Shown: positions 1-5,668 of the stretch, piece by piece
How the letters are laid out: the number at the start of each line of letters is the position of its first letter
Numbering within the stretch: position 1 is the stretch's first letter
From: a bacterium
GTDB taxonomy: Bacteria > Patescibacteria > Dojkabacteria > JAKAPS01 > JAJZLI01
Reading direction: 5' to 3'
Assembly (NCBI GenBank): GCA_021846685.1
Contig: JAJZWL010000016.1
Location: forward strand, 1 to 6,194
Length of the DNA: 6,194 nucleotides
The notes under the pieces: model-generated
Seen by the model: the letters and a program-made list of their open reading frames with translations, nothing else
Database searches by the model: none
Told to the model about the DNA's origin: nothing
Program-made: the position numbers and the translations under genes

Positions 1-2
1 TT

Positions 3-11
3 GGGGGTGAT
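3..11 (+). promoter_or_regulatory. Strong Shine-Dalgarno site of the histone gene
   Basis: The stretch GGGGGTGAT matches the archaeal consensus GGAGGTGAT (complement of the 16S rRNA 3' end) at all but one base. It lies three to four bases before a TTG codon at 15. This fixes TTG as the start of the histone-fold gene, because no ATG or GTG lies in a suitable position. The promoter lies outside the window. Confidence 0.8.
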
Positions 12-14
12 AAA

Positions 15-353
15 TTGAATTATAAGAAACGTGGATTTAGTCTTTATGATGTTGAAGACTATTTAAGAGTAGCAGGTGCTGAAAAAATAAACGAGGGTGC
101 GGTTTCTACATTAGAAGAGGAGATGGAGAGTTTGACTGATAAATTGTTGAACAAATCCACTATATTTGCAAATTACGCAGGACGTAGTAAGCTTATAAAA
201 TGTTCTGATATAAAGTTTGCCGTAGAAAGTATAAATTCCGATAAAACTGTATATATAAGAAAAAAGTTAAAGCATAAAAAGCTTAAATTACATAGGAAGA
301 AATACCATGTAATAAAAAATTCAAGTCAAAATATAAAGCTCACAAGCCTTTAA
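15..353 (+). CDS. Archaeal histone-fold protein with basic C-terminal tail
   Basis: This 112-residue protein starts with TTG behind a strong ribosome site. Residues about 8-74 align with archaeal histones of the HMf type: helix 1 around 9-20, the AGAEKI turn at 20-25, a long helix 2 around 29-55 ending in YAGR (54-57), and loop 2 plus helix 3 with CSDIKFAVES (63-72). The fold-stabilising Arg-Asp pair of the family is present (R57, D65). Archaeal histones are usually 65-70 residues. This one adds about 38 residues that contain no acidic residue after D76 and 13 Lys/Arg between 77 and 108. Family DNA contacts are altered: the position of HMfB R10 is D15, R19 is K24, and loop 2 gains one residue, so the usual Lys-Thr pair reads S58-K59-L60. 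Helix 2 is acidic (E34-E36, E38, D42). It probably dimerises and compacts or marks DNA, with the tail possibly supplying charge. A specialised histone-fold regulator is the alternative. Confidence 0.85.
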   Translation: MNYKKRGFSLYDVEDYLRVAGAEKINEGAVSTLEEEMESLTDKLLNKSTIFANYAGRSKLIKCSDIKFAVESINSDKTVYIRKKLKHKKLKLHRKKYHVIKNSSQNIKLTSL

Positions 354-1401
354 TGCTTATGAGTTTTAATCCTAATCCTAATATCACAAATAAAGCTTCA
401 ATGATCCACATGTACATTGAAACTTGTTTTTCATTACATTTTTTAAGATTCATTATAAGATGAGTCCAGCTGTATATTTTTCTTCCATAAGGTGGTTTAA
501 ATGTATAATCCTTTTGTATTATACCAAGATCCGTAACTTTAAACTTTTTTCTTGCATGAAGTATAAATTCAATTATCCAAGGCATAAAAATTATAATTCC
601 GAATCCTTCCATACCACCAACTATCATATCACTGACAAGTGCTGCGCCAACCAAGTACGTATAACTATCACCAGGTATGATTTTTGATGGATAAAGATTA
701 AATGCAAACATAACCAATAGAGATGAGAATAGTACAGATGATATAAGTACACCTGTATAATTCCCAAATGCAATACTATATATGAGTAAACCTAATGATG
801 CTATTAATCCAGTTCCAGTGGCAATTCCATCAAATCCTCCTAGTAAATTAAATGCATTAGAGGCGAATACAATCGCTAAAGGCAATATCAAAAGTGGATA
901 GAAAAGTCCAAAATTTACCAATCCAATAAAAGGTATAGATACAGTTTTTATACCTGCGTTTATAGCTACAAGTGGTACCGCACCTATAAAAGTTAACACA
1001 GGTTTTTGCCACTGTTTTAGTCCTTCACGTGTATCCATCATATCGGTTGTTTTTACTGCCTCTTTTTTTACATTTATATCATCCAAAAATCCAACTATTG
1101 ATATAAGCACAACTGATAATATAACAGCAAACAATATGGCTATTTTTGCAACTGGAATATAAAATGGATCTGTAGGAGAGGGAAATCTAGATCCGAATAT
1201 ATAAGTGAATAATCCAACACTAAATCCAAGTGCAACTGCTATTCCACCACTTCCAGCAACAGTTGGATTACCTTTTTTATTATGGTCAGTTGCGGTTATT
1301 CCAGCTCTTTTCATATAAGATATCATGAAATAAGTAAATATGATAGTGGAAACAAAAGTCACTAAGGAAGGTATCAATATAGTAAGATAAGTATGAAACA
1401 T
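340..1401 (-). CDS. Polyprenyl-phosphate sugar-1-phosphate transferase (GPT/MraY family, GT4-like)
   Basis: This is a 353-residue multi-pass membrane enzyme with about ten predicted helices. The family transfers a sugar 1-phosphate (usually GlcNAc-1-P or MurNAc-pentapeptide-P) from a UDP-sugar to a polyprenyl phosphate on the cytoplasmic face, the first membrane step of N-glycan or cell-wall precursor synthesis. Diagnostic motifs, in order, are D39-H-N-K with P46-T and GSGG (50-53), FLDD (D107-D108), NAFNLLGGFDG (182-192), PGDS (D245, a probable catalytic or Mg2+ residue) and a C-terminal THLIMN...E stretch (313-324). The last resembles archaeal/eukaryotic GlcNAc-1-P transferases more than bacterial MraY. 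An upstream in-frame TTG (1419) exists, but ATG at 1401 is preferred because GGTG lies five bases before it. The stop is TGA, inside the 3' end of the convergent histone gene. If the host is a pseudomurein-forming methanogen, a wall-precursor role is possible; an N-glycan role is the alternative. Confidence 0.9.
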   Translation of the reverse strand: MFHTYLTILIPSLVTFVSTIIFTYFMISYMKRAGITATDHNKKGNPTVAGSGGIAVALGFSVGLFTYIFGSRFPSPTDPFYIPVAKIAILFAVILSVVLISIVGFLDDINVKKEAVKTTDMMDTREGLKQWQKPVLTFIGAVPLVAINAGIKTVSIPFIGLVNFGLFYPLLILPLAIVFASNAFNLLGGFDGIATGTGLIASLGLLIYSIAFGNYTGVLISSVLFSSLLVMFAFNLYPSKIIPGDSYTYLVGAALVSDMIVGGMEGFGIIIFMPWIIEFILHARKKFKVTDLGIIQKDYTFKPPYGRKIYSWTHLIMNLKKCNEKQVSMYMWIIEALFVILGLGLKLISIKGL

Positions 1402-1406
1402 TTTTG

Positions 1407-1410
1407 CACC
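1407..1410 (-). promoter_or_regulatory. Shine-Dalgarno site deciding the transferase start
   Basis: GGTG on the minus strand is five bases upstream of ATG 1401. Using TTG 1419 instead would place this ribosome site inside the coding region, so the shorter 353-residue product is favoured. Confidence 0.65.
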
Positions 1411-1434
1411 TGATAGCAATAAATAATTATAAAT

Positions 1435-1445
1435 AAAATATAAAT
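1435..1445 (-). promoter_or_regulatory. Candidate TATA box of the transferase gene
   Basis: ATTTATATTTT on the minus strand is centred near 1440. Archaeal initiation about 26 bases downstream would fall near 1414, giving a leader of about 13 bases that contains the GGTG ribosome site. The surrounding DNA is so AT-rich that TATA-like strings are common, so this is a positional inference. Confidence 0.4.
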
Positions 1446-1472
1446 AGCTATTAGGTAAACTATTATAATAAT

Positions 1473-1506
1473 CCTATAATGCAACTTAAGAAATTGAATA
1501 TAAAAG
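1473..1506 (+). promoter_or_regulatory. Candidate promoter of tRNA-Arg
   Basis: Two TATA-like strings precede the tRNA: CCTATAAT at 1473-1480 and ATATAAAAG at 1498-1506. The first would put initiation near 1503, with a leader of about 20 bases removed by RNase P. The second lies too close, since initiation would fall inside the mature tRNA, so it is less likely despite the better match. The region is shared with the divergent transferase promoter. Confidence 0.35.
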
Positions 1507-1523
1507 ATGGATATAATAAAACT

Positions 1524-1597
1524 GCCCTTGTAGTATAACTTGGATAGAACGTGGGCTTGCGGAGCCTATAATCCGGGTTCAAATCCCGGCAAGGGCG
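1524..1597 (+). tRNA. tRNA-Arg, anticodon GCG
   Basis: The 74 bases fold as a complete cloverleaf. The acceptor stem GCCCTTG/CAAGGGC has seven perfect pairs. The anticodon stem TGGGC/GCCTA has one G-T pair and holds the loop TTGCGGA, giving anticodon GCG (1559-1561), which reads CGC and CGU as arginine. The T stem CCGGG/CCCGG holds loop TTCAAAT. T8, A14, G18-G19, A21 and an A15-T48 Levitt pair are present, as is A20, an arginine identity base in many tRNA-Arg. The discriminator is G73; CCA is not encoded and there is no intron. The D stem is weak: G10-C25 and T11-A24 pair, 13-22 is T-G, and 12-23 is an A-A mismatch where C-G is usual. Confidence 0.95.
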
Positions 1598-1692
1598 TAC
1601 CTATAAATGGTTCGTATCTCTATAATATCATTATTTATATATTTCTATAAATATGTTATATAAGATTTTATGAAAAACATAGAGAGCGAAAT

Positions 1693-1926
1693 TCAAAATA
1701 TGTCTACTAAAATTAATAGTAATAATACTAATCCTGAGACAATACTTTTACCATATCTGCTAAGTAACAAATAAGCTATTATTACAATAATGCACAATAA
1801 GTCCTATCTTGAAAGAAGGTTATTTCTTATTTCTAAACCAAAAATAAAAGCAGCTTCCTACACCTATAAAAAAGAAGAAAATACAATAGTCATAATGGCT
1901 TCTGTAGCGTAATCAAATTCTTTCAA
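1693..1926 (-). pseudogene. Decayed small membrane-protein gene (three in-frame TAG)
   Basis: On the minus strand a TTG at 1926 follows AAAGGA at a normal distance and opens LKEFDYATEAIMTIVFSSFL before TAG at 1866-1864. The same frame then meets TAG at 1860-1858 and 1806-1804, yet continues to TGA at 1695-1693 with a clearly membrane-type segment: LLCIIVIIAYLLLSRYGK, then SIVSGLVLLLLILVDIF. There is no TAA or TGA before the end. The +1 frame from 1873 to 1820 also reads hydrophobic (FFIGVGSCFYFWFRNKK), so frameshift damage is an alternative to stop-codon damage. The frame is open upstream to an ATG at 2001, but that start lacks a ribosome site and sits next to a hairpin. I do not recognise the family. 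It follows the intact membrane-protein gene on the same strand and may be a degraded companion. Chance hydrophobicity of T-rich DNA cannot be excluded. Confidence 0.45.
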
Positions 1927-1977
1927 AGTTTTCCTTTCGATAAACGGTTTTTTTTGTTTTTGCTTAATATCAATAGT

Positions 1978-1987
1978 ATATATATAT
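1978..1987 (-). promoter_or_regulatory. Candidate TATA box of the remnant gene
   Basis: ATATATATAC on the minus strand, centred near 1983, would place initiation near 1956. That is about 30 bases before the TTG at 1926, with AAAGGA in between. This spacing supports a former gene with its own promoter, but the signal is weak in such AT-rich sequence. Confidence 0.3.
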
Positions 1988-2004
1988 TGATAAGTGTACA
2001 TTAT

Positions 2005-2026
2005 TAATAAAATATAAATTTTATTA
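2005..2026 (-). terminator. Perfect 9-bp A/T hairpin after the membrane-protein gene
   Basis: TAATAAAAT and ATTTTATTA form a perfect nine-pair stem around a four-base loop, 14 bases past the TAA stop of the 135-residue gene. Every pair is A-T and no uridine run follows on the minus strand, so it is better read as an mRNA 3'-end structure than as a classical terminator. Confidence 0.4.
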
Positions 2027-2040
2027 CAAATTTAAGCATT

Positions 2041-2448
2041 TTAAGCTTCCAAAGAAAGGCATAAAAGGGATATAAGACCTGTCAAAACAAGAGCATCTAA
2101 AAGTACTGAACCATACAATAAATAAATTGCTTGTGTTATATTTGAAAAAAATATATTAATGGAAATTGCAGCAATAATGAAGTATAAAGAAAATAAAAGT
2201 ATTACAGAGAAAAAAATTGTAGCTCCTTTATAATATTTTAAATTTTTAAATTGTAAATTTTCAGTTAAACTAATAAGAATTAAAAAGGATATAGAAACAA
2301 TTATTCCACCAATAGTTCCCAATCCTTCAAAGTAAGATTCCGAACTGTTAATCACAGCGTGAGTTAGAAATAGTACTCCTAAAAAACCAATACCTAAAAT
2401 TATTGCAACTAATATAGATCCGAGTAAATCAATTATAATTTTAGTCAT
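2041..2448 (-). CDS. Small four-helix membrane protein, function unknown
   Basis: This gene encodes 135 residues from ATG to TAA. Four hydrophobic segments span about residues 5-33, 43-62, 76-101 and 105-130. They are joined by short loops, the most polar being SSESYFEG (35-42) and TENLQFKNLKYYKG (62-75). Few charges lie within the helices and there is no catalytic-looking motif, cysteine pair or recognisable domain. The ribosome site GAGGA lies eight bases before ATG, which makes translation credible, and the gene has its own spacer on both sides. It sits upstream of, and on the same strand as, the damaged membrane ORF at 1693-1926. I do not recognise the family. The size and topology would suit a membrane-anchored accessory or small transporter-like protein, but nothing seen distinguishes these. 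Confidence 0.75.
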   Translation of the reverse strand: MTKIIIDLLGSILVAIILGIGFLGVLFLTHAVINSSESYFEGLGTIGGIIVSISFLILISLTENLQFKNLKYYKGATIFFSVILLFSLYFIIAAISINIFFSNITQAIYLLYGSVLLDALVLTGLISLLCLSLEA

Positions 2449-2455
2449 TTCTTTT

Positions 2456-2460
2456 ATCCT
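2456..2460 (-). promoter_or_regulatory. Shine-Dalgarno site of the 135-residue membrane protein
   Basis: AGGAT of the longer AAAGAGGATAAAAG lies on the minus strand shortly before ATG 2448. It is a good match to the 16S rRNA tail at normal spacing, and is the main evidence besides length and hydrophobic pattern that this ORF is expressed. Confidence 0.65.
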
Positions 2461-2482
2461 CTTTTTGTTATTAAAAGATAAA

Positions 2483-2520
2483 GGATGGAAGTTTAAATAT
2501 GTTTGCTTTGAAAACCATCC
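2483..2520 (-). promoter_or_regulatory. TATA-like element inside a 6-bp inverted repeat
   Basis: On the minus strand GGATGG (2520-2515) and CCATCC (2488-2483) flank ATATTTAAAC at about 2500-2491, a TATA-like element. Initiation would fall near 2470, about 22 bases before the membrane-protein ATG. Half-sites flanking a TATA box suit an archaeal repressor operator, but six-base arms 26 bases apart can occur by chance. Confidence 0.3.
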
Positions 2521-2663
2521 GTTTATTTGTTTTTTGTAAAACGATATCTAACAAGAACACTTAAATACTTGCTTGGGGCCCATCATTAAAAATTTCAAAG
2601 AAATGTAAAGCAAAACAGGAAAGTACTTATTATTAAAATTGTGGAAGCCTTGATATTAAAGTT

Positions 2664-2684
2664 CTCCATTTATGTAAATAGGAG
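2664..2684. repeat. Bulged hairpin CTCCATTTA/TAAAT(A)GGAG
   Basis: CTCC plus ATTTA pairs with TAAAT plus GGAG, with one bulged A and a two-base TG apex. This gives nine pairs, four of them G-C, which stands out in this AT-rich spacer. No T-run follows on either strand, so it is not an obvious terminator. It could be part of an RNA structure, but no gene is assigned. Confidence 0.35.
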
Positions 2685-2796
2685 TAGAGAAACCATAAAA
2701 GTAAGAAGAGCATAAGTACCTCAAAACAACTGATATAGCAATATATAAAAAAATAACACTATTCTGCCATACAACAACATAAGTAAAAGTCTTAAG

Positions 2797-2811
2797 CCTA
2801 TAAATTATAGG
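2797..2811. repeat. 7-bp dyad CCTATAA-A-TTATAGG
   Basis: The two seven-base arms are perfect inverted copies around a single central A. The core resembles a TATA box readable on either strand. It may be a promoter element or protein site; no gene start follows at a fitting distance. Confidence 0.3.
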
Positions 2812-2862
2812 GCAATCAAAATAAAATTGTTAAAAAGACATTTTTTTTATTTTATAGAAATA

Positions 2863-2874
2863 AATAGTACTATT
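2863..2874. repeat. Perfect 12-bp palindrome AATAGTACTATT
   Basis: All six base pairs of each half match. It lies in the non-coding stretch downstream of the restriction-modification gene and 36 bp centre to centre from a second perfect 12-bp palindrome. Its role is unknown; a dimeric protein site is possible. Confidence 0.35.
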
Positions 2875-2898
2875 AAATTTTGTTTTGGGTTCACTATC

Positions 2899-2910
2899 AG
2901 ATACGTATCT
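2899..2910. repeat. Perfect 12-bp palindrome AGATACGTATCT
   Basis: This fully symmetric site has four G-C pairs and a central ACGT, so it is less AT-driven than the neighbouring dyads. It lies about 95 bp past the stop of the restriction-modification gene. It may be a protein-binding site; one such site in 6 kb is close to chance expectation. Confidence 0.35.
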
Positions 2911-2984
2911 ATAAGAGTGTTCTTTTAGAATTTCTAATTAGCATTAGGTTTTTCCAAGCTTTTAAGTTTTAGTGGTATTATTTA

Positions 2985-3004
2985 TGATTTAGCTATGCTA
3001 ATCA
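2985..3004 (-). terminator. Hairpin abutting the restriction-modification gene stop
   Basis: On the minus strand TGATTAGC pairs with GCTAAATCA around an ATA loop: eight pairs with one bulged A. It starts at the base after the TAG stop, and its first three bases are an in-frame second stop (TGA). No uridine run follows, so it may protect or define the mRNA 3' end rather than act as a terminator. Confidence 0.35.
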
Positions 3005-5668
3005 CTACATTAAGCTCTCTTCAATTACTTTCTTTTCTTCTTCTGTTATATGATACATTTTATAAATTATTTCATTTATTTCAGTTTGTATTTCCTGAAT
3101 CGTTTTGTCTAATTTATTAACACTATCAGTTTGCTTTTCTTTTGACTTAGAATAGATATTGATATTGTTAATTAATTTCCTTGTTAATTTAGAAACTTTT
3201 TCTTGAGTAGAAATATCAGATTTGGGGAGGGGGATATTTTTGGCATATGCTTTATAGAAATCCATGGATCTGATTGCATTGCTATAAATAAACTTATAAG
3301 TATAGTATTGGACTACATTTGAGTTCAATAATGCCAATATGAATTCATTTGAATACATCTTATCTTTGACAAAAATGTTAGTTACTGTATTGAAAGAGAG
3401 CAGTCCTTCTTCATCGAAAGCTGCAGTAATTTTAATGTGATCTTTTATATGTGCGACTATTCTTTGAATAACTATATGGGGTGTCTTAAAGTGGTCTATA
3501 GTCTTTTTGTATTCCTGAATTTCTTTACTATTCGGATCATAGAACTTGCATCCTCGAATCGTATATCGCTGTATATCATCTCCACGCAAAACCTTTTCGC
3601 TACTCTTTCTTGGCTTATCAAAGAATAAATCCTTACCCTGTATTCCAAGACCTAAAGTTATATCTGCGATATCACCTAATCTTTTATTCTCCAATTCCAT
3701 TTTGCTTTTTATTTCATAAGCTATTGGATTTGGCTCTAGGGGGATTCTATTATCTAACGAACAGTTCTTTTGTAAAACCTTTGCTGTTTCTTTTATAATA
3801 TGACTATCAAGTTTTCCTACTGTTATCTTGTTATTATTTGATGGTTTCTCTTTCTTTAAAATAAAAATTATCTGCTCTAGTAGTACACCTTTAAATGCTT
3901 TACCACAATCAATAACATATAAAATTTTGTATTTATTAAGTATTTTGTGTCTAATTTTATCCCAAGATTCCGTAAACGAAAGCATTTTTGGCACTATCAT
4001 ACCTAGATATCCTCCATCCTTAATCAATTTTAATGACCTATTAATGAACACAGCTGAAGCATTCATCATTCCTGATTTAATCTCTTTGTAATTCTCAGTT
4101 TTATTTATTGGATCATTTTCAAATATTTTAAAGTATGGAGGATTTCCAACTATCACATCAAATCCACCCTCACTTAGTATATCTGTAAACTCTTTATTCC
4201 AATCAAAAGCTTTATCACCTGCAATATTAGGGTCATCTATGAGGGAGTTACCATTCTTTATGTTCTGTTGTAAAATCGGTAATCTTCTCTTCTTTTCGGC
4301 AACTTTAAGCAATAAATTCAATTGTGCGATATCTACTGCTTGCTTATCTAAATCAACACCAAATAAGTTATCTTTAACTATACTGAGTTTAGTTGAGTAA
4401 GTAGTACCTGTACCACTTAAATCTAATTTATCTTGATTATAATCTAATTTCTTGCTATAATAATCATTTAACAAATCAAATGTCTTTATAAGAAATGAAC
4501 CAGAACCACAAGCAGGATCTAAAACCCTAATTTTTGAGACATCAACTTTCTTATTTTTTATCAACTCTCCTACAGTATTTCTTACAATATAATCAACAAT
4601 ATAATTTGGGGTATAATATATGCCTTCCTCTTTTTTCTTTGCTTTACTCTCTGTTAGTTTTGTTCTTTTGGAGGTCTTCTTTAGTATGTGCCCTAAATAT
4701 TGTTCATAAATATTACCTAAAACATCAGCATCTATCAATGAGAAATCATACTGTATTGAATGGTCTTCCGTTGTATATAATCCATCCAATACCTGACTTA
4801 ATACACTATCACTTATATTTATTTCATCACATAGATGTTTGCTGAATATACTACTATCATAAGTATCATCAAAATAAATAAATAATTCCCTAATCTTACT
4901 AATAAGGGTACCCTTTTTATTCTCCTTCCATTGTCTAAGTGTTGATAGTAACTCATTTGGCTCAAGTTCTTTATCCTCACAATTTCTAATAAATATAAAA
5001 CGATCAAATAATCTTTGTATAGCTTCATCTAATTCTTCTTCTGTCAGGTTTTTACTTTTATTTAAATTGTAAACATCCTTTGATAAAATAGCCCTAAAGT
5101 TTGTAAAATCTGATAGTAATTGATCATTTATAGGTTTTTTTCTTGATTTAGTACTATATTTGTGATCAAGTAATCCTTGCTCAAATGCCTCTCTAGAGAT
5201 TAAGTATAACCCATTATCAAAATCATTAATAAAATTATCTATTCGCATAGCAAATCTAAAACCACTTACTGTATCTTTTGTCCAAGCATCATATACCCTT
5301 ATTTCACTAAAATTAGTCAATATTGCCCATGTGCATCCTTTATAATATGCATATTTAATAGCTTGTTGTGCGAAGGTTGTTCTTATGCCATTTTTTTCTC
5401 TATAATTATCTAGATTTTCATCAAGTGGTTTTGCTTCTAAATAGAATTTAGGGATTCCATCAATTTTAAAGGCATAGTCTACTCTTTTTGTAGAAACTTT
5501 ATCTTCAGGAGAAACTTCATTAGAATTGTCTACATCCCAGCCTAATATTCTGAATAATGGTAAAATAAAATCTTTTTTTGTAGCCTCCTCATTATACTTT
5601 CTGTTCTTCCAAAGATTGTACTTTTCTATTAGTTTTGTTATCTCAATTTTCATTTGTTCTTTATCCAT
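3005..5668 (-). CDS. Single-chain type IIG restriction enzyme/N6-adenine methyltransferase
   Basis: This 887-residue protein combines cleavage, methylation and site recognition. Residues about 1-150 form an HsdR-type PD-(D/E)XK nuclease, with E27/E28 in helix 1, VDYAF (D64), LEAK (E78, K80) and QxxxY (Q102-Y106). A helical linker follows to about 345. The N6-adenine methylase has GIYYTP (349-354), motif I DPACGSGSF (384-392, AdoMet binding), LFGVDLD (435-441) and catalytic NPPY (509-512). From about 664 (RLGDIADITLGLGIQG) to the end is a TaqI/HsdS-like target-recognition region, with IPLPKSD near 812 and a coiled-coil tail. No helicase motifs or separate HsdS gene are present, so type IIG (Eco57I/MmeI-like) fits better than type I or ISP. 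The nuclease and methylase motifs look intact. GTG at 5677 would add three residues; ATG 5668 is preferred, and neither has a clear ribosome site. The gene ends TAG TGA. It probably defends against foreign DNA; its target sequence cannot be read from the protein. Confidence 0.9.
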   Translation of the reverse strand: MDKEQMKIEITKLIEKYNLWKNRKYNEEATKKDFILPLFRILGWDVDNSNEVSPEDKVSTKRVDYAFKIDGIPKFYLEAKPLDENLDNYREKNGIRTTFAQQAIKYAYYKGCTWAILTNFSEIRVYDAWTKDTVSGFRFAMRIDNFINDFDNGLYLISREAFEQGLLDHKYSTKSRKKPINDQLLSDFTNFRAILSKDVYNLNKSKNLTEEELDEAIQRLFDRFIFIRNCEDKELEPNELLSTLRQWKENKKGTLISKIRELFIYFDDTYDSSIFSKHLCDEINISDSVLSQVLDGLYTTEDHSIQYDFSLIDADVLGNIYEQYLGHILKKTSKRTKLTESKAKKKEEGIYYTPNYIVDYIVRNTVGELIKNKKVDVSKIRVLDPACGSGSFLIKTFDLLNDYYSKKLDYNQDKLDLSGTGTTYSTKLSIVKDNLFGVDLDKQAVDIAQLNLLLKVAEKKRRLPILQQNIKNGNSLIDDPNIAGDKAFDWNKEFTDILSEGGFDVIVGNPPYFKIFENDPINKTENYKEIKSGMMNASAVFINRSLKLIKDGGYLGMIVPKMLSFTESWDKIRHKILNKYKILYVIDCGKAFKGVLLEQIIFILKKEKPSNNNKITVGKLDSHIIKETAKVLQKNCSLDNRIPLEPNPIAYEIKSKMELENKRLGDIADITLGLGIQGKDLFFDKPRKSSEKVLRGDDIQRYTIRGCKFYDPNSKEIQEYKKTIDHFKTPHIVIQRIVAHIKDHIKITAAFDEEGLLSFNTVTNIFVKDKMYSNEFILALLNSNVVQYYTYKFIYSNAIRSMDFYKAYAKNIPLPKSDISTQEKVSKLTRKLINNINIYSKSKEKQTDSVNKLDKTIQEIQTEINEIIYKMYHITEEEKKVIEESLM

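Larger units (their letters stand above)
1598..2040. other. 443-bp stretch without an intact gene
   Basis: The stretch is AT-rich throughout. It contains a probable minus-strand gene remnant (1693-1926), a TATA-like element for it near 1978-1987, a 34-codon plus-strand ORF at 1670-1774 that I do not accept as a gene, a T/A homopolymer near 1948-1960, and the A/T hairpin after the 135-residue membrane-protein gene. No second copy of the tRNA 3' end was found, so there is no sign of an attachment-site duplication here. Confidence 0.6.
2449..3004. other. 556-bp gene-free stretch rich in short dyads
   Basis: No convincing gene was found on either strand. The longest open stretch is a hydrophobic minus-strand frame of about 58 codons ending at 2656, with no usable start or ribosome site. 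The stretch holds the promoter of the small membrane-protein gene, a bulged hairpin at 2664-2684, a 7-bp dyad at 2797-2811, two perfect 12-bp palindromes at 2863-2874 and 2899-2910, and a hairpin abutting the restriction-modification stop codon. Confidence 0.6.

Noticed and set aside
424..687. 87-codon plus-strand ORF inside the transferase gene
   Set aside because: It is antisense to strongly conserved transferase motifs and has no support of its own.
1402..1419. Longer transferase start at TTG 1419 (six more residues)
   Set aside because: The GGTG ribosome site lies five bases before ATG 1401 and would be internal to the longer form.
1574..1597. tRNA-Arg 3' end as an integration site for the accessory region
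   Set aside because: No second copy of the GC-rich tRNA 3' end occurs elsewhere in the window and no integrase is present.
2499..2564. 21-codon plus-strand ORF beginning MFALKTIRLF
   Set aside because: It is too short, lacks a properly spaced ribosome site and overlaps the promoter of the minus-strand membrane-protein gene.
2656..2835. Hydrophobic minus-strand frame of about 58 codons, including TYVVVWQNSVIFLYIAISVV
   Set aside because: It follows a TAA with no ATG, GTG or TTG start and no ribosome site. Hydrophobic residues are expected from T-rich DNA, so it is not called a gene or remnant.
3437..4845. Several plus-strand ORFs of 62-103 codons inside the restriction-modification gene, and a 69-codon minus-strand one
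   Set aside because: They lie wholly within a well-supported 887-codon gene with clear motifs; they are shadow frames.
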